In this document: positions 37,584 through 48,810 of the stretch, one piece after another
How the letters are laid out: each line of letters opens with the position of its first letter
Numbering within the stretch: position 1 is the stretch's first letter
Source: Fistularia commersonii
Taxonomy: Eukaryota > Chordata > Actinopteri > Syngnathiformes > Fistulariidae
NCBI GenBank assembly: GCA_037954325.1
Contig: JBBMNZ010000015.1
Span: 2,790,001-2,854,000, forward strand
Direction: 5' to 3'
DNA: 64,000 nucleotides
Position numbers and translations under genes: made by a program
The notes under the pieces: model-generated
Databases searched by the model: none
What the model was told of the DNA's origin: nothing
What the model saw: the letters and a program-made list of their open reading frames with translations, nothing else

Positions 37584-40500
37584 CTGATGGAGGAAGAGGA
37601 GGGGGATACAATGAGTGATGAAGACACACAGCTGGAGATGCTCGAGAATGGACGGCATATTTTAATTTCGAATTAACGTGGATTTAAGTCATGTAGAAAA
37701 GTAAGTCTCTTCATCAACCTCTTCTCCAGATTTGGAGGTGAGAAATGTGACTCCGTCACCGATCTGCACTTTGAGTGTGTTACTTTAGCTGTCCATAGAT
37801 AAAATCTTTTTTAAAAAGAGATTCTGGCAATTAGAATAAAAAAAAAAAAAAAAATCCAAAATGTAGTTGTCAAAGATAAGGTATTTATGAAGGGGCAGTG
37901 AATATTTTTCATACTATCAGCTGGCACAAGGTGTTAAGTTAGCTGGTTAGCGCTGAACTTATTTATTTTTTGTCAAAAAATTGTTTTTTTTTAACATCAA
38001 AAAGCCTGTGTAGGAAAAAAAGACAGAAAAGAATACTCGTTTGGTGCATAACTACAAATGCGCACTTTAATGACGCTTGTTATGTTATTATGCAGTTAGT
38101 TTGGCGCCAACTAGTTTTTAAAATGCAAAAACATCTGGGCATAAAGAAAATATGTTTGTTGACATATAAGGTTGCTTTTGAGTTAAATCAGCACCAGTGA
38201 GTCCCCAGATGAGCTTTGGGTTTCACAACACAATGGACAAGTGATTTCAGCAAACGGCATCTCACAGTAATCTTGTATGAAGAAGGATAACTATCAAAAA
38301 TCTTCCTCTCATCCCGAAGTCTGCCCTTCAGTGTGGACTCCTACCTTCCATGAGGTTGTAAAGGTTGCAGTAATTTGTGCCGTGGTCTTTAACAGCATAC
38401 CAGGTCTCCGAGACGGACATGGCCTGGACACAGAATCACAACCAGACGCATATAGATTGTCAGGTATGATACAATTTTGAAGTTTTGACTTATTTTTTCA
38501 AAATAAGTCAGAATTTCATTGACAGGATGTAAAGATCCCATCATAATTGAGACATTATCTTTAGTGCCCTTAAAGGTCAAGCCCCCATCTTATAGTGCAA
38601 ATGAAAACTTACCGCCACGCGGCAGCAGGTGAAGAAATGATAGGGAACTAGTCGGAAGTTGATATCATCCACATATTTTTTAAAGGGCGTGGTGTGTTTG
38701 GCTGTGATGAAGTGGACCGAGGCCGACTGCAGCTGCAGGAACACCAGATCACATCTTAGTAAAAGACACTGACGGGTTACATTGATTCTTTTAGTATTTT
38801 GGTACTAGCATTAGCTGTTGTGAGTAGTAGTAGTAGTAGTAAAAGATTGAGTCCTCCATTAAGTATGTCAAGTAAGTGTGATATGTGAATGGGCCATGGA
38901 GGCTTCATTTAAAATACTGCCGGGCGCAGAGGCAGGGGGCTGAGGCACTTTGAGCAATGCAAAGCGGAAATCATTTAAATACACTCATACGAGACACTTA
39001 AAAATCACAGCCTCACACCAGTATCGGTTTAACTTGTTTAGCTTCTGCTGTTTAAATGATATAATGAACAAGTGTTTGCACACACATTGACATAAAAACA
39101 CACACACCTTGTAAAGGCACTTCTGTCCTCCCAGGCTACAGCCAGACATGCTTGACCACTTCTTAATCTGTGTAACAAGAGCTTCATAAACTGCTTGGCA
39201 GGGGATCCCAAAGTACCTGGATTATAAAGGCATATCTGTGTGTGAGTTGCCTGCTTGCACTTGATCATGTGCCTTGCAGGAACCGTGGGTGGGCTTCCTG
39301 TGGACGCCCCTCAGGCAATCTGAGGTTACTCTGGCATCTGGTGGACATAAACTGTATGTGCTGCTTTTGTTTTCAGTTGCAATGCAAAGGTTACAGTTTT
39401 AATCAAGGCCAGCTTTAAAAACAAGTAACAAATAATTTTTCATTCCTAGATATCACTCAATGTATTTGCTGATGCAAAATGTTTTGGTTGTTTGTCTATA
39501 TATGTGGCCCTGCGATTGACTGGCGACCAGTCCAAGGAGTACATAACTATGCTGAAAAAGCTTCATTTTCTCTCTAAAAAGATGTGAAGCCACAGATGTC
39601 TGACCTTCCCTTAGATTATGTGTTTTTTGAACTTCAGTTTCAAAGGCTGTGGGCTACTGGAGGTGTATTTATCTCCAGAAAACAGAAACTTTGGCCTGCT
39701 CTGTTTTTGGATGGCAAAGTAAGTGGATTACAGCTGACAGGATGGTCTTATGATCTGAATTCGCTAATCCAGAAATGATCTTAAATGGCTATTTTTAAGA
39801 GAAATTGAAATTAATCCAAGTTTTTACAGTGAATATGCACAAAAACCTAATAGAAATATCAGTCTTGGGTCTGGTGTTATTTGCCTCGTTTGATACACTT
39901 ATCATTCATGTGGATTATTGGTGATATTTAGACTAAAGCACACACATAGTTCTGGCTAAGCACACCCAAAATGTCAAAATGTATAGAATAAATAGCAATG
40001 AGTTTATCGAATCAAACTGGGCGGCACTGCAACGAATGTCTATGTTTTTTTTTTTTTTTTTGCAAGGAATATATAAACTGGGTAACACTAAAGGAAACAT
40101 TACTTTATTCACATTTTACTAGTCAACCACTGGCCTATTTGCAAGCATATTCATTAACTTCTTGCACTGTTATTTGTTGAATGCATTCTAGCTTGAACCT
40201 ACTCCCTAAAAAAACGCCTAATACTTGCTTTTTGATGGTGTATTACTGAATTATGACATTACCACGCCTTGCTTAGTACAGGCCTTTTAAGGTGTTAGTG
40301 CCTAAAAATAGTTTTTCATGCTTAGTGATATGGATAAATTTGGTCATGTGTCCTAATCAAGTCTTCCATTTATTTATTTTTTGTTTAGGAGAAGAAATGT
40401 GTAAAAAGAATAGTGAAAAAAATACAATATCACTGTTATTCACAACGTTTTAGCAGGAGCAGTTTTTAGCAGCATTACTGAAAATAAGTGCTGTGAATGA

Positions 40501-40778
40501 CAATTGATATGTTAAAATGTCCACATTAAAAGAATGTGGGCTTCAATATTAAATAACATTAATAATAACAGTTGATTACAAGGTAACTATAAGTAGAGAT
40601 AACGTCTACTTATAGTTACCCATGTACCTGAAAAGTGGCATAGTATTAAACCAAAAGACAAAAGTACAGTACTGTACCATTCTACTTTGCACTGGGCATG
40701 AAGAGGTCCAGCATAGCTGAGCTCTGAGACGCCAATCACCAGGATCCCCGCAAAGAACCAACGTACTGCGTGCGTCAT
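37492..40778 (-). CDS. Secreted cysteine-rich protein, family not recognised (five exons, complete)
   Basis: Exons on the - strand, 40778-40678, 39216-39108, 38732-38613, 38423-38345 and 37583-37492, join in frame from ATG to TGA and give 166 residues. Residues 1-23 are a signal peptide (MTHAVRWFFAGILVIGVSEL, then SYA before a likely cut at Gly24). The mature part has nine Cys (30, 40, 60, 67, 106, 107, 129, 155, 163) and an N-glycosylation sequon NCT at 162-164. No second membrane segment is seen, so it should be a small extracellular protein of about 16 kDa. All ten exon edges are GT/AG and all phases agree, which strongly supports a real gene. An AATAAA lies about 220 bp after the stop (- strand, 37273-37268). 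The sequence looks like a small teleost extracellular family, but I cannot name it and assign no function. Confidence 0.82.
38345..38423 (-). CDS. Secreted protein gene exon 4
   Basis: Codes residues 111-136 plus one base: AMSVSETWYAVKDHGTNYCN, then LYNLME. The acceptor is GTGTCCAG; the donor is G|GTAGGA. Confidence 0.82.
38613..38732 (-). CDS. Secreted protein gene exon 3
   Basis: Codes residues 71-110: LQSASVHFITAKHTTPFKKY, then VDDINFRLVPYHFFTCCRVA. The acceptor is a tandem CTGCAG|CTGCAG, so use of the second AG (start 38726) would remove Leu-Gln. The donor is GCG|GTAAGT. Confidence 0.82.
39108..39216 (-). CDS. Secreted protein gene exon 2
   Basis: Codes the end of Trp34 to residue 70: YFGIPCQAVYEALVTQIKKW, then SSMSGCSLGGQKCLYK. 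It has three Cys. The acceptor is AATCCAG; the donor is AAG|GTGTGT. Confidence 0.8.
40582..40620. repeat. Perfect 16-bp inverted repeat with 7-nt loop
   Basis: The left arm 40582-40597 (GGTAACTATAAGTAGA) is the exact reverse complement of 40605-40620. The loop is GATAACG. It lies in the first intron of the secreted-protein gene, close to the exon 1 donor. Confidence 0.9.
40678..40778 (-). CDS. Secreted protein gene exon 1 (signal peptide)
   Basis: Codes residues 1-33 plus two bases: the signal peptide, then GPLHAQCKVE. The donor TG|GTACAG completes Trp34 with the first base of exon 2. A perfect 16-bp inverted repeat lies about 57 bp into the intron. Confidence 0.78.
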
Positions 40779-40984
40779 GCTTCAAACTCACTCTGACAAC
40801 TGCTCGATTATGAGAAAGAAGAATAAGAAAATGAATCACAAGATGAGCATGTGCTCTTCCAGAAAGGAAACAGCCTAAATTCAATTTAGTTCAGAGGAAG
40901 ATGCAATTAAGAGAGGTTGCAGATGGCCTTGGGTTATACTGACGCCTAGTGGAATTTTAAGATACAGCTTGAATGAATCTGTGT

Positions 40985-41150
40985 TCCTAGGTTCTCCAGT
41001 TTCCTCCCACTGTCCAAAAGAGTGAAGTAGGTTCAGTGGAGACCCTAAAGTGTTTTACCTATATGTGGCTCTGCAATTGGCTGAGGACCAGTCCAGGGTG
41101 AACCCCCCCATCCACACCCTGGACCCTGAGTACAAGATAAGTGGTATAGA
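40985..41150 (-). repeat. Common fish dispersed repeat, antisense copy
   Basis: Antisense text GTTCTCCAGTTTCCTCCCAC, GACCAGTCCAGGGTGAACCC and ACCCTGAGTACAAGATAAG. A further short antisense piece lies at 39503-39545. A (TGAG)n run follows at 41161-41186. Confidence 0.65.
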
Positions 41151-41381
41151 TAATAAATGAATGAGTGAGTGAGTGAGTGAGTGAGCGATTGAATGAATGA
41201 ACATACATTAAGAAATAAATAAAGGAATTAATATAGCTGTGGAATTAGATAACAGACAGAACGGAGGAATGTATTTGAAATATTAAATTCGAAAAAAAAA
41301 AATAATAATAAAAAAATATATATACATATGCATCTACTTTTTAATTAATTTCATTCATATACATGTACTTATATAGATATA

Positions 41382-42640
41382 CACTGCTCAAAAAAATAAA
41401 GGGAACACTTAAACCACACAATATAACGACTAGTCAATCACATTTCTGTGAGATTAAACTGTCCACTTGGGAAGCAACACTGATTGACAACCAATTTCAC
41501 ATACTGTCGTGCAAATGGAATAGACAACAGGTGGAAATTATAGGTAATTGGCAAGACAACCTCAATAAAGGAGTGGTTCTGCAGGTGATGGCCATAGACC
41601 AGGTCTCAGTTCCTATGCTTTCTGGCTTATGTTTTGCTCACATTTGAATGCTGGCTGTGTTCTCACTCTGGCATGAGACAGCATGTACAACCAATACAAG
41701 TGGTAGTGCAGCTCATCCAGAATGGCACATCAATGTAAGCTGGGGCAAGAAGGTTTGCTGTGTCTGTCAGCGTAGTGTCGAGAGCATGGAGGCGCTACCA
41801 GGAGATTGGCCAGTACATTAGGAGACAAGGAGGAGGCCGTAGGAGGGCAACGACCCAGCAGCAGGACTGCTCCCTCTGCCTTTGGCAATGCTCCTCCTGT
41901 TCCTCCTTGCACAGAGTCCTGCAAAATGACATCTAGCATTTGTCTGCTCAAATGGTCAGAAACCGACTCCATGAGGGTGGTGTGAGGGTCTGACATCCAC
42001 AGGTGGGGGTTTTGCTTCCAGCCCAACACCGTGCAAGATCTTTGGCATTTGCCAGAGAACACCAAGATTGGCAAATTCGTTGCTGGCACTGTGCTCTTCA
42101 CAGATGAAAACAAAGATTGACACTGAGCACATGTGACAGTCTCGAGATGTCGTGGAGAATGCTCTGCTGCCTGCCACATCTTCCAACATGACTTGTTTGG
42201 CAGTGGGTCAGTGATGGTGTGGGGTAGCATTTCTTTGGGGGGTGCTGCACATCCCTCCATGTGCTGCCTGACTGCCAGTAGTTTATTGAGATGAGATGCT
42301 CAGACCCCTTTTGAGATCATACGCTGGTGTGGCTGGGTTCCTCCTAATGCAAGACAATGCTAGACCTCATATGGCTGGAGCGTGTCAGCAGTTCCTGCAA
42401 GATGGAAGCACCGAGGCTGTGGACTGGCCCGCCCGTTCCCCAGACCTGAATGCAATTTGGCACTTCTGGGACATCATGTCTCGCTCCATCCACCAACGCC
42501 ACGTCGCACAACAAACTGTCCAGGAGTGGGTTGATGCTTTAGTCCAGGTCTGGGAGATGAGCTCCCAAGAGATCACCCACCATTTCATTAGGAGCAGGCC
42601 CGGGCGTTGTAGGAAGGTCATACAGTCACACTGTTATTGC
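41382..42640 (+). mobile_element. Tc1/mariner-like transposon, right end lost
   Basis: The left terminal repeat CACTGCTCAAAAAAATAAAG follows a TA. The transposase starts near 41670 and decays. The C-terminal catalytic part is open at 42296-42655 (FLLMQDNARPHMAGACQQFL, VDWPARSPDLNAIWHFWDIM). The usual Glu of NxIEHxWD is Trp here. The right terminal repeat is missing and LINE sequence follows. It belongs to the same family as the MITE at 29.0 kb. Confidence 0.85.
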
Positions 42641-43485
42641 CCACATGAGCCTTGAAGTCTCCCAGTAGAACAATGGAGTCCCCAGTAGGAGCGTTCTCTA
42701 GCAGCCCCTCTTGGGACCCCAAGAAGGGTGGGTAAACTGAAATGCTGTTGGGTGCATAACCACAAACAACAGTCAGATCCTCCTCCCACCTGAAGGCAGA
42801 GGAAGGCTACCCCCTTGTTCACCGGGTTGAGCCCTGACGTGCAGGTGCTTAGTCGGGGGACAATCAATATGCCCACACCTGCCTGGCGCCTCTAACAAAA
42901 TGCAACTCCAGATTAAAAAAAAAAAAAAAAAAAAAAAAAGGTGAGTCCCTGTCAAGAGCCCTGGTTCCAGATTCCACGCTATGGATCGAGATGTGTCCGA
43001 CTATATGTAGTCGGAATGTCTCAGCTTCCTGCACCAGCTCAGGCTCCTTGTCTGCCAGAGAGGTGACAATCCATGGCCCTAGAGCCAGCTTCTGTAAGGC
43101 GAGGATCAGACCACCAAGGTACCCCGCTCCGGCTACCACCCAGCTCACACTGAACCCGACTCCCTTGGCCTTTCCAATGGTTGGTGAGCTCTGGGGAAGA
43201 GGTACCTATGTCACCCTCTCAGGCGTTGCTCGGCCAAGCCCCATGGATGCAGACCTAGCTACCAGGCTCTCAGCATTGAACCCTGGCTCAGGTAAGGGCC
43301 AGGCAGGGGAAAACTGTGTTCAATTCTGTAAGTCTACATGAGGGTCTTCTGACCCACGGTTTGTCTGGTCCCTCACCTGGGACCTGTTTAAGGTGCTTTG
43401 GGTGACTCTTCCAAGGGCATAAAGCCCATTACAACCTATCTGCTAGGATCACTGGGACTAGCAAACCCCTCCACCACAATTAACG
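42640..43485 (-). mobile_element. LINE 5' fragment, same family
   Basis: The antisense 5' untranslated and early endonuclease region of the same LINE family. It shares TCGGCCAAGCCCCATGG-type text and the downstream 'GCATAAAGCCC' segment with the 5' end of the copy at 54.8 kb. It is interrupted by a 25-bp poly(A) run (42915-42939) and abuts the broken end of a Tc1-like transposon at about 42640. Confidence 0.7.
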
Positions 43486-43489
43486 TGAA

Positions 43490-45440
43490 TATGAAACACT
43501 GAAATGTTTTCCTTGACCATTCTCTGAAAAATTGATACAAATATATTTAATTATGTAGAAAAGCTACATAACACATCTGTTCTTAGCATCCTCTTTAAAC
43601 TCTCATGAGAGGCCAACCTTCATCTCTGCTTGGTCGCGCTACACTTTTCACGGTTGCGTCCCGGCACAAGGCAGTATGTCACGTCGCGTGTCACATTTTT
43701 CGCTTGAGAGAGCCAAATGAAGTAAAGCAGGTATAATGAAGCAGAGGTATCATGGTTAAACCCCTTAAGCGCATTGTAGCGAGTCAGACTTCTGCTATGG
43801 TTATTTAATTGCAAATATATCCTATAAAATCAAACATCACCACTATAGATGTTTTCACGATTATGATGATAAATGTACAATGAGAAATATTTACAATGCA
43901 AAAATATATCACTGGAGAGGAAAAACCATTTCATCTTCATTTAATTATGTTATGAGATCAGTGAAAGAGTTGGAATTATACATCAATTCTGATTCTAAAT
44001 TTTTAGCTTGTTTTTTGAGGCATGTTTTTGTATTGTAGTCTTGCACAACTGTGGCACGAAGGTTAACATACCAGGAGCCTAAATGGAGGAATTTTTCCCT
44101 CCTTCTTCCGATATAAAGCAGTTGTGGTTGTTCACAAGTTGGTCCCACCATCTAGGACATCTATTGCATTATGTACCTGTGGAAGACACACGGCCTTATG
44201 AAAGGCCGTAGTCGCCCAAGATATAAACTTTTCTGGTCGACACCATCTGTCATGTGGTACTGGGGGCTGACTGCTTCAACCACCAGGCCATCAACTTCCA
44301 TAAGTCATCCTAAACTATTCAAGAAAGTGCCCTCTGATCATATTGTCTGGTACAAATTCACTCGTTCATATTTTTAAGCCTGTAAATATTTGCATGTTTA
44401 AACTCCTGCCTTTGCACAAGTATATGAGCAAATCTTATTTTTAACCCTATGTTAATGCTCACATTTTTACTATATTATGATAATTTCCCTATATTTTGTA
44501 TTGAAGGTGATTCAACGTTGTGGATGGTGAGTTCTTCTTGTCCAAAACATGTCATCGTATTGTTCACACTGTTCTGCAAGATGTAACGTGAAACATGAAT
44601 TCCCCTTTTGGTTTTGTATATGCAATGACAGTGTGCAACAGAAAAATGAAAAGATTGTATAATATTAAATAAATAAACACACTGTTTTTCTTGATAAAAA
44701 AAATATCAAAAAGAGACAAATTGCTATTCTGATCAATTTTTTCCAAAAAATGGTAATCAAGTAAATATCATAATCATTATCAAACAAATGTTGCATTGTT
44801 GCATTGTCCATGTGAACGTGATCCAGAGCTCCGCAGATTAAAAGGCTCCCATTCGCACTGACACACGTTATATAAACAAGTTGCACAGACAGTTATTTGG
44901 AAAAAAAAAAGTGGAAAGATGAGCAGAACAAAAGTCTCCTCAACCTCTTTTGGTAATGAAGAGACGCTGATCTCACTTGTCAGACGGCGGCAGAGGGAAA
45001 GCTAAACGCATCCCTCCTGGAGGCAGCTTTGATTGGTGAAGGTAAAGGGAGAGGAAGGACAGAAAGCAAACGCTTTTGTGAGTGTGCTCCTGCAGGAGCA
45101 TGGTGGCCTTGAAGGATTGAAGAACAGAAGCAAGCGTGGGTGTAGAGGCGTGGAGAGGTGTGTGTGTGTGTGTGTGTGTGTTGGGTGGGGGTGGATTTCT
45201 TCTCACATGTCTGCTGAAAGCACCACTCTTCTATCAACCTCCAGTGGGAATGCAAGCACTGCCAGGGTTACAGTCACTGAGGTGGGGTGGTTGGTTTGGT
45301 GGTTGGCTGGTTGGGTGGGTGGAGGGGGGCAGTCTCTGAATTTACTCCTCTCCTGGGAAACAGAGCTTTGCTCTCTCTCTTTCTCTCTCTCTCGTCATCC
45401 ACGGATAGACAGAGAGCAGAGGAGAGCTCACGCACAGCCG
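43490..45440. other. Upstream region of pde1c
   Basis: Repeat-poor except for (GT)n. It should hold the promoter and 5' UTR of the isoform starting at 45443. No element can be assigned with confidence. Confidence 0.4.
45157..45181. repeat. (GT)n microsatellite upstream of pde1c exon 1
   Basis: GT run about 260 bp before the pde1c start codon, probably in the 5' UTR or promoter region. A CT-rich tract follows at 45368-45395. Confidence 0.9.
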
Positions 45441-45442
45441 AT

Positions 45443-45527
45443 ATGACACAGCCAACGTTTAAAAAACACGGATTTAAAAAGTGCCGGAGCGCCACTTTCA
45501 GCATTGATGGCTTTAGCTTCACCATTG
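45443..45527 (+). CDS. pde1c: pde1c exon 1 (initiator)
   Basis: Codes residues 1-28 plus the first base of Val29. The start MTQPTFKKHGFKKC resembles the start of mammalian PDE1C isoforms that begin MTD. The ATG has G at -3. The donor is G|GTAAGA. A CT-rich tract (45368-45395) and a (GT)n run (45157-45181) lie upstream. The PDE1C exon encoding the other, MESPTKE-type N-terminus was not found, so other promoters may lie elsewhere. Confidence 0.92.
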
Positions 45528-48500
45528 GTAAGAGAACATGTGAGTTTGTGCTTGTGTGTGTATATGGTGCTCTGTATGTGAGTATTACTGTGTTTGGACT
45601 CTCGTGTCAGTCATCACTTTTCTAGCTCATATCTACTTAAACAAAGCCGAGCAGGACATTTTTTAGGCACCATTAAAAATGGTGTCCTCTTAAGAGGGTG
45701 TATAATAAAGAAAGGTGTCAAAGGAGAAAATGATGCTGATCATGCAACGTTGACCAAGTGCACCAATATGACAGGTTGTACATACAAAATTACTTAATTA
45801 CAAAAGCATGATTGAAAGCTAGCATTTATAAAATACCCTATAGTTAGTTAAATACACACATTTTTTTTTTTCACATGTGGATGTCCATTTGGAACATCTG
45901 CCACCGTACATGTCCATGTATATCAAGCTTATCCATTTTCAACGATCTGGTCCTCCCTTCAAAATTTGCAGATACTCGGTTTTGAAACCACATGAAAATT
46001 GATTCTTACGTCATAAGATGCATTTTTCTGCTCTCAACAACGTCCCGAGCCTCCCACCTACAACTGAAGCGCACAAATGCAGTAGGTCAGGTATGTGAGC
46101 AGCCGATTCACCGAAGCATTGTCCTCGAGTCCGAAAACCACATCAGAGGACAACACTGAAGACTAAGTGCATCGGTTGCGGGTTTCATTCCTTCAAACAG
46201 TTGAACCGCTTCAAGGACCAACTGTTCCAGAACAGGAGTCTGTGAGTTGTGGGTATTCTGTCAAACAAATCAGAGATTTCTGGACTTAAGCAAGTAAGCA
46301 AAGTAATTTGGGAGCATGTATACGGGCCAGATTATTGTAGATTTTGATTGCTTTCGTGTATTTATCAAATAATACTTCAGAATCCCTTGTCATTTCTGTT
46401 GTTGGGTAGCCACAGGTCAGCCATTGTAAAAAAAAAAAACAACAGAATATAGAAAAGATCTGAACGGGAGATTTGTGGAATTAAAGAAAATTGAACTTGG
46501 CAAATGTGTCTCGTAGCTGGGCTCTGTGCAATCCAATAGTCACTGTGAGTGCTATTATATTCTGTATATGTGACATTTGTATAAATTTCCTCTATATAGT
46601 CTGTTGTTAACACAGAGTACATGAATAACCTGCCTCAAGCTACGCACTCGTGTAGGCTAAGAGATCAACGCTGACCAAAAAGTTATTTAAATCCGCGTGA
46701 AAAATAATAATGATAATAAATGGGATAAGAGCAACAACGCGAGACGGTAGCCATAATACTTTAAACCACTCAGAGTATGGTCAGTCTGAAAATCTAATAA
46801 TGGTGATGATCTGTTCTCCTTTTTCCAACCTTCTGTTCTATTTTCACCTGCATGTCAGGTATCGATTAGTCTAAAATTGGTAATAGCAGCAAAGATGGTG
46901 GATGTTGAAGGGAAATAGAGATTGCCAACTTGGGGACCATCTGAGCAACACGAATATGTGACGACCTGGTCGAGTTAAAAACTAATGTCGATATCATGCA
47001 GACTGTTTGAGCATTGTGCATCCTAGGAGGTGAAGTTTTCTTTGATGCAAATCTTTTTTATATGATTTAACCCCTATGTAAAAGATAGATCATTAGAACC
47101 TCAAGTAGGAAGATCCATAGAGGTAGTTGGGACTGGTGGTTTGGTCCATCAAACACATGATTTTGTGATGGACTAAAGTGATAAGTGAGTAATATCAGTA
47201 ACCAACATGGCTATGTTTGTTTTGTATAACATAACTTAACAAGCAGTGGATGACTTATGCTGGGCTTACACCTTAAGAAGTTGAAAGGATTTTGCAAAAA
47301 CTTGTGTCAAACTATTATCTCACACTGCTCACATCTAAGACTACTTTTTTGAGTTTTAAGTCTCAGCCCAGACACTGAGATTTTACAAAGACAGTGGATC
47401 TTACGTTGGAAGACTTTGAAAAGATTTGGAAAATACTTGCAGACACCTACAACTAGATTCTTTCAGCATTTTTTTTCAAAGACCAAAACACTTGGGATAC
47501 CAGGTAAAATCTAATAATTTCATAGGAAATGACAAAGTGATGCATGCACCTAATGTTGCATTTATCAAGTCTGTATTTTCAATACAAGATGTCAGCCTGA
47601 TCAACTTTGCTATTTGCTGTATAATACGTTCATCTGCACGATTTTCTCCCGTAAGCCCTTTCAGTCTGTGTTCTGCTACAGCGGCTTTTTGCAAAAGTTA
47701 TATCACGTCTTCTCTTCTACCGGGTTTGTTATTGCTGTCTAACATCACAGACACTTTGAAGGTTGACTCTTTTAATTATCAATAACAATAGTTTTTTGAG
47801 CATTTGCAATCTTTTGGTTTGGTTTTGGCTAAATCAAAAATTATGGAGCATATTCCTACACACAGTAAGTGAGAAGTTCTACAAAATGCAGATGATATTA
47901 AAATATTGCTGCGATACATTGAATGTCATTGAAATCGAATAATTTGAAAGTGTGCTGCCATTAGATAAAGTGTTAGAATCCAAGTTGGAGTACTGCAGTG
48001 AGAATCCTAAGAAATCCTGGGAAAGACACAGTTTTCTTGTCTTTTGGGAAGATAGGCATATTCACAGCATATTCACAGTTAAACATAACTTTGTTAGCGC
48101 ATATTGACCCACTGCTCTCCTCCTGGTGTTAATTTCAGATCCCCACTATTTCCAGAGGTGGTTGGGGTGAACAGGTGTGTTTAAATTTTACATTTCACTG
48201 TTAATAATAATATTAATAAGATAAATAATTATTCACTTTTACGAATGTATCTATTGTTTAATGGGGACAGTGCTTTTAACAGCTACTGCAAGCCACTATA
48301 AATATTTAACACAGGGTTTGGGAGATAAAGAGCACCAGAAGCAGCATGGTTGGACAGGTAGGGTCGCTGATCAAACATCTGTATTTGATCAGACTCAAAA
48401 CAAAGGGCACTGGACAATAAACAATTTGATTTCTTCTGCCTTGATGTTGTTATCGCAGTCTCATGAAAAATTTCAAACCGCACTTTTGCTCTCACATACA

Positions 48501-48590
48501 CATACTTTATTTTTAGTTTTAGAGTGTGTAAAATCATGAAATTGTACTTATCTCTAGTCAAATAAATGGAGCACAATGTGTTGAGTTTAC

Positions 48591-48666
<76 letters not shown>

Positions 48667-48764
48667 GACTTACTGCTGTCTCTATGGGAACCAGAAGAGA
48701 TAGGAAATTACATCATTGTAGCTTGGACAAATATATGTGTGCCTGCAGCCTGCGTGCATGTGTG

Positions 48765-48810
<46 letters not shown>

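Noticed and set aside
44869..44876. TATATAAA as a pde1c TATA box
   Set aside because: It lies about 570 bp before the ATG with no other core-promoter evidence, and such words are common in AT-rich DNA.
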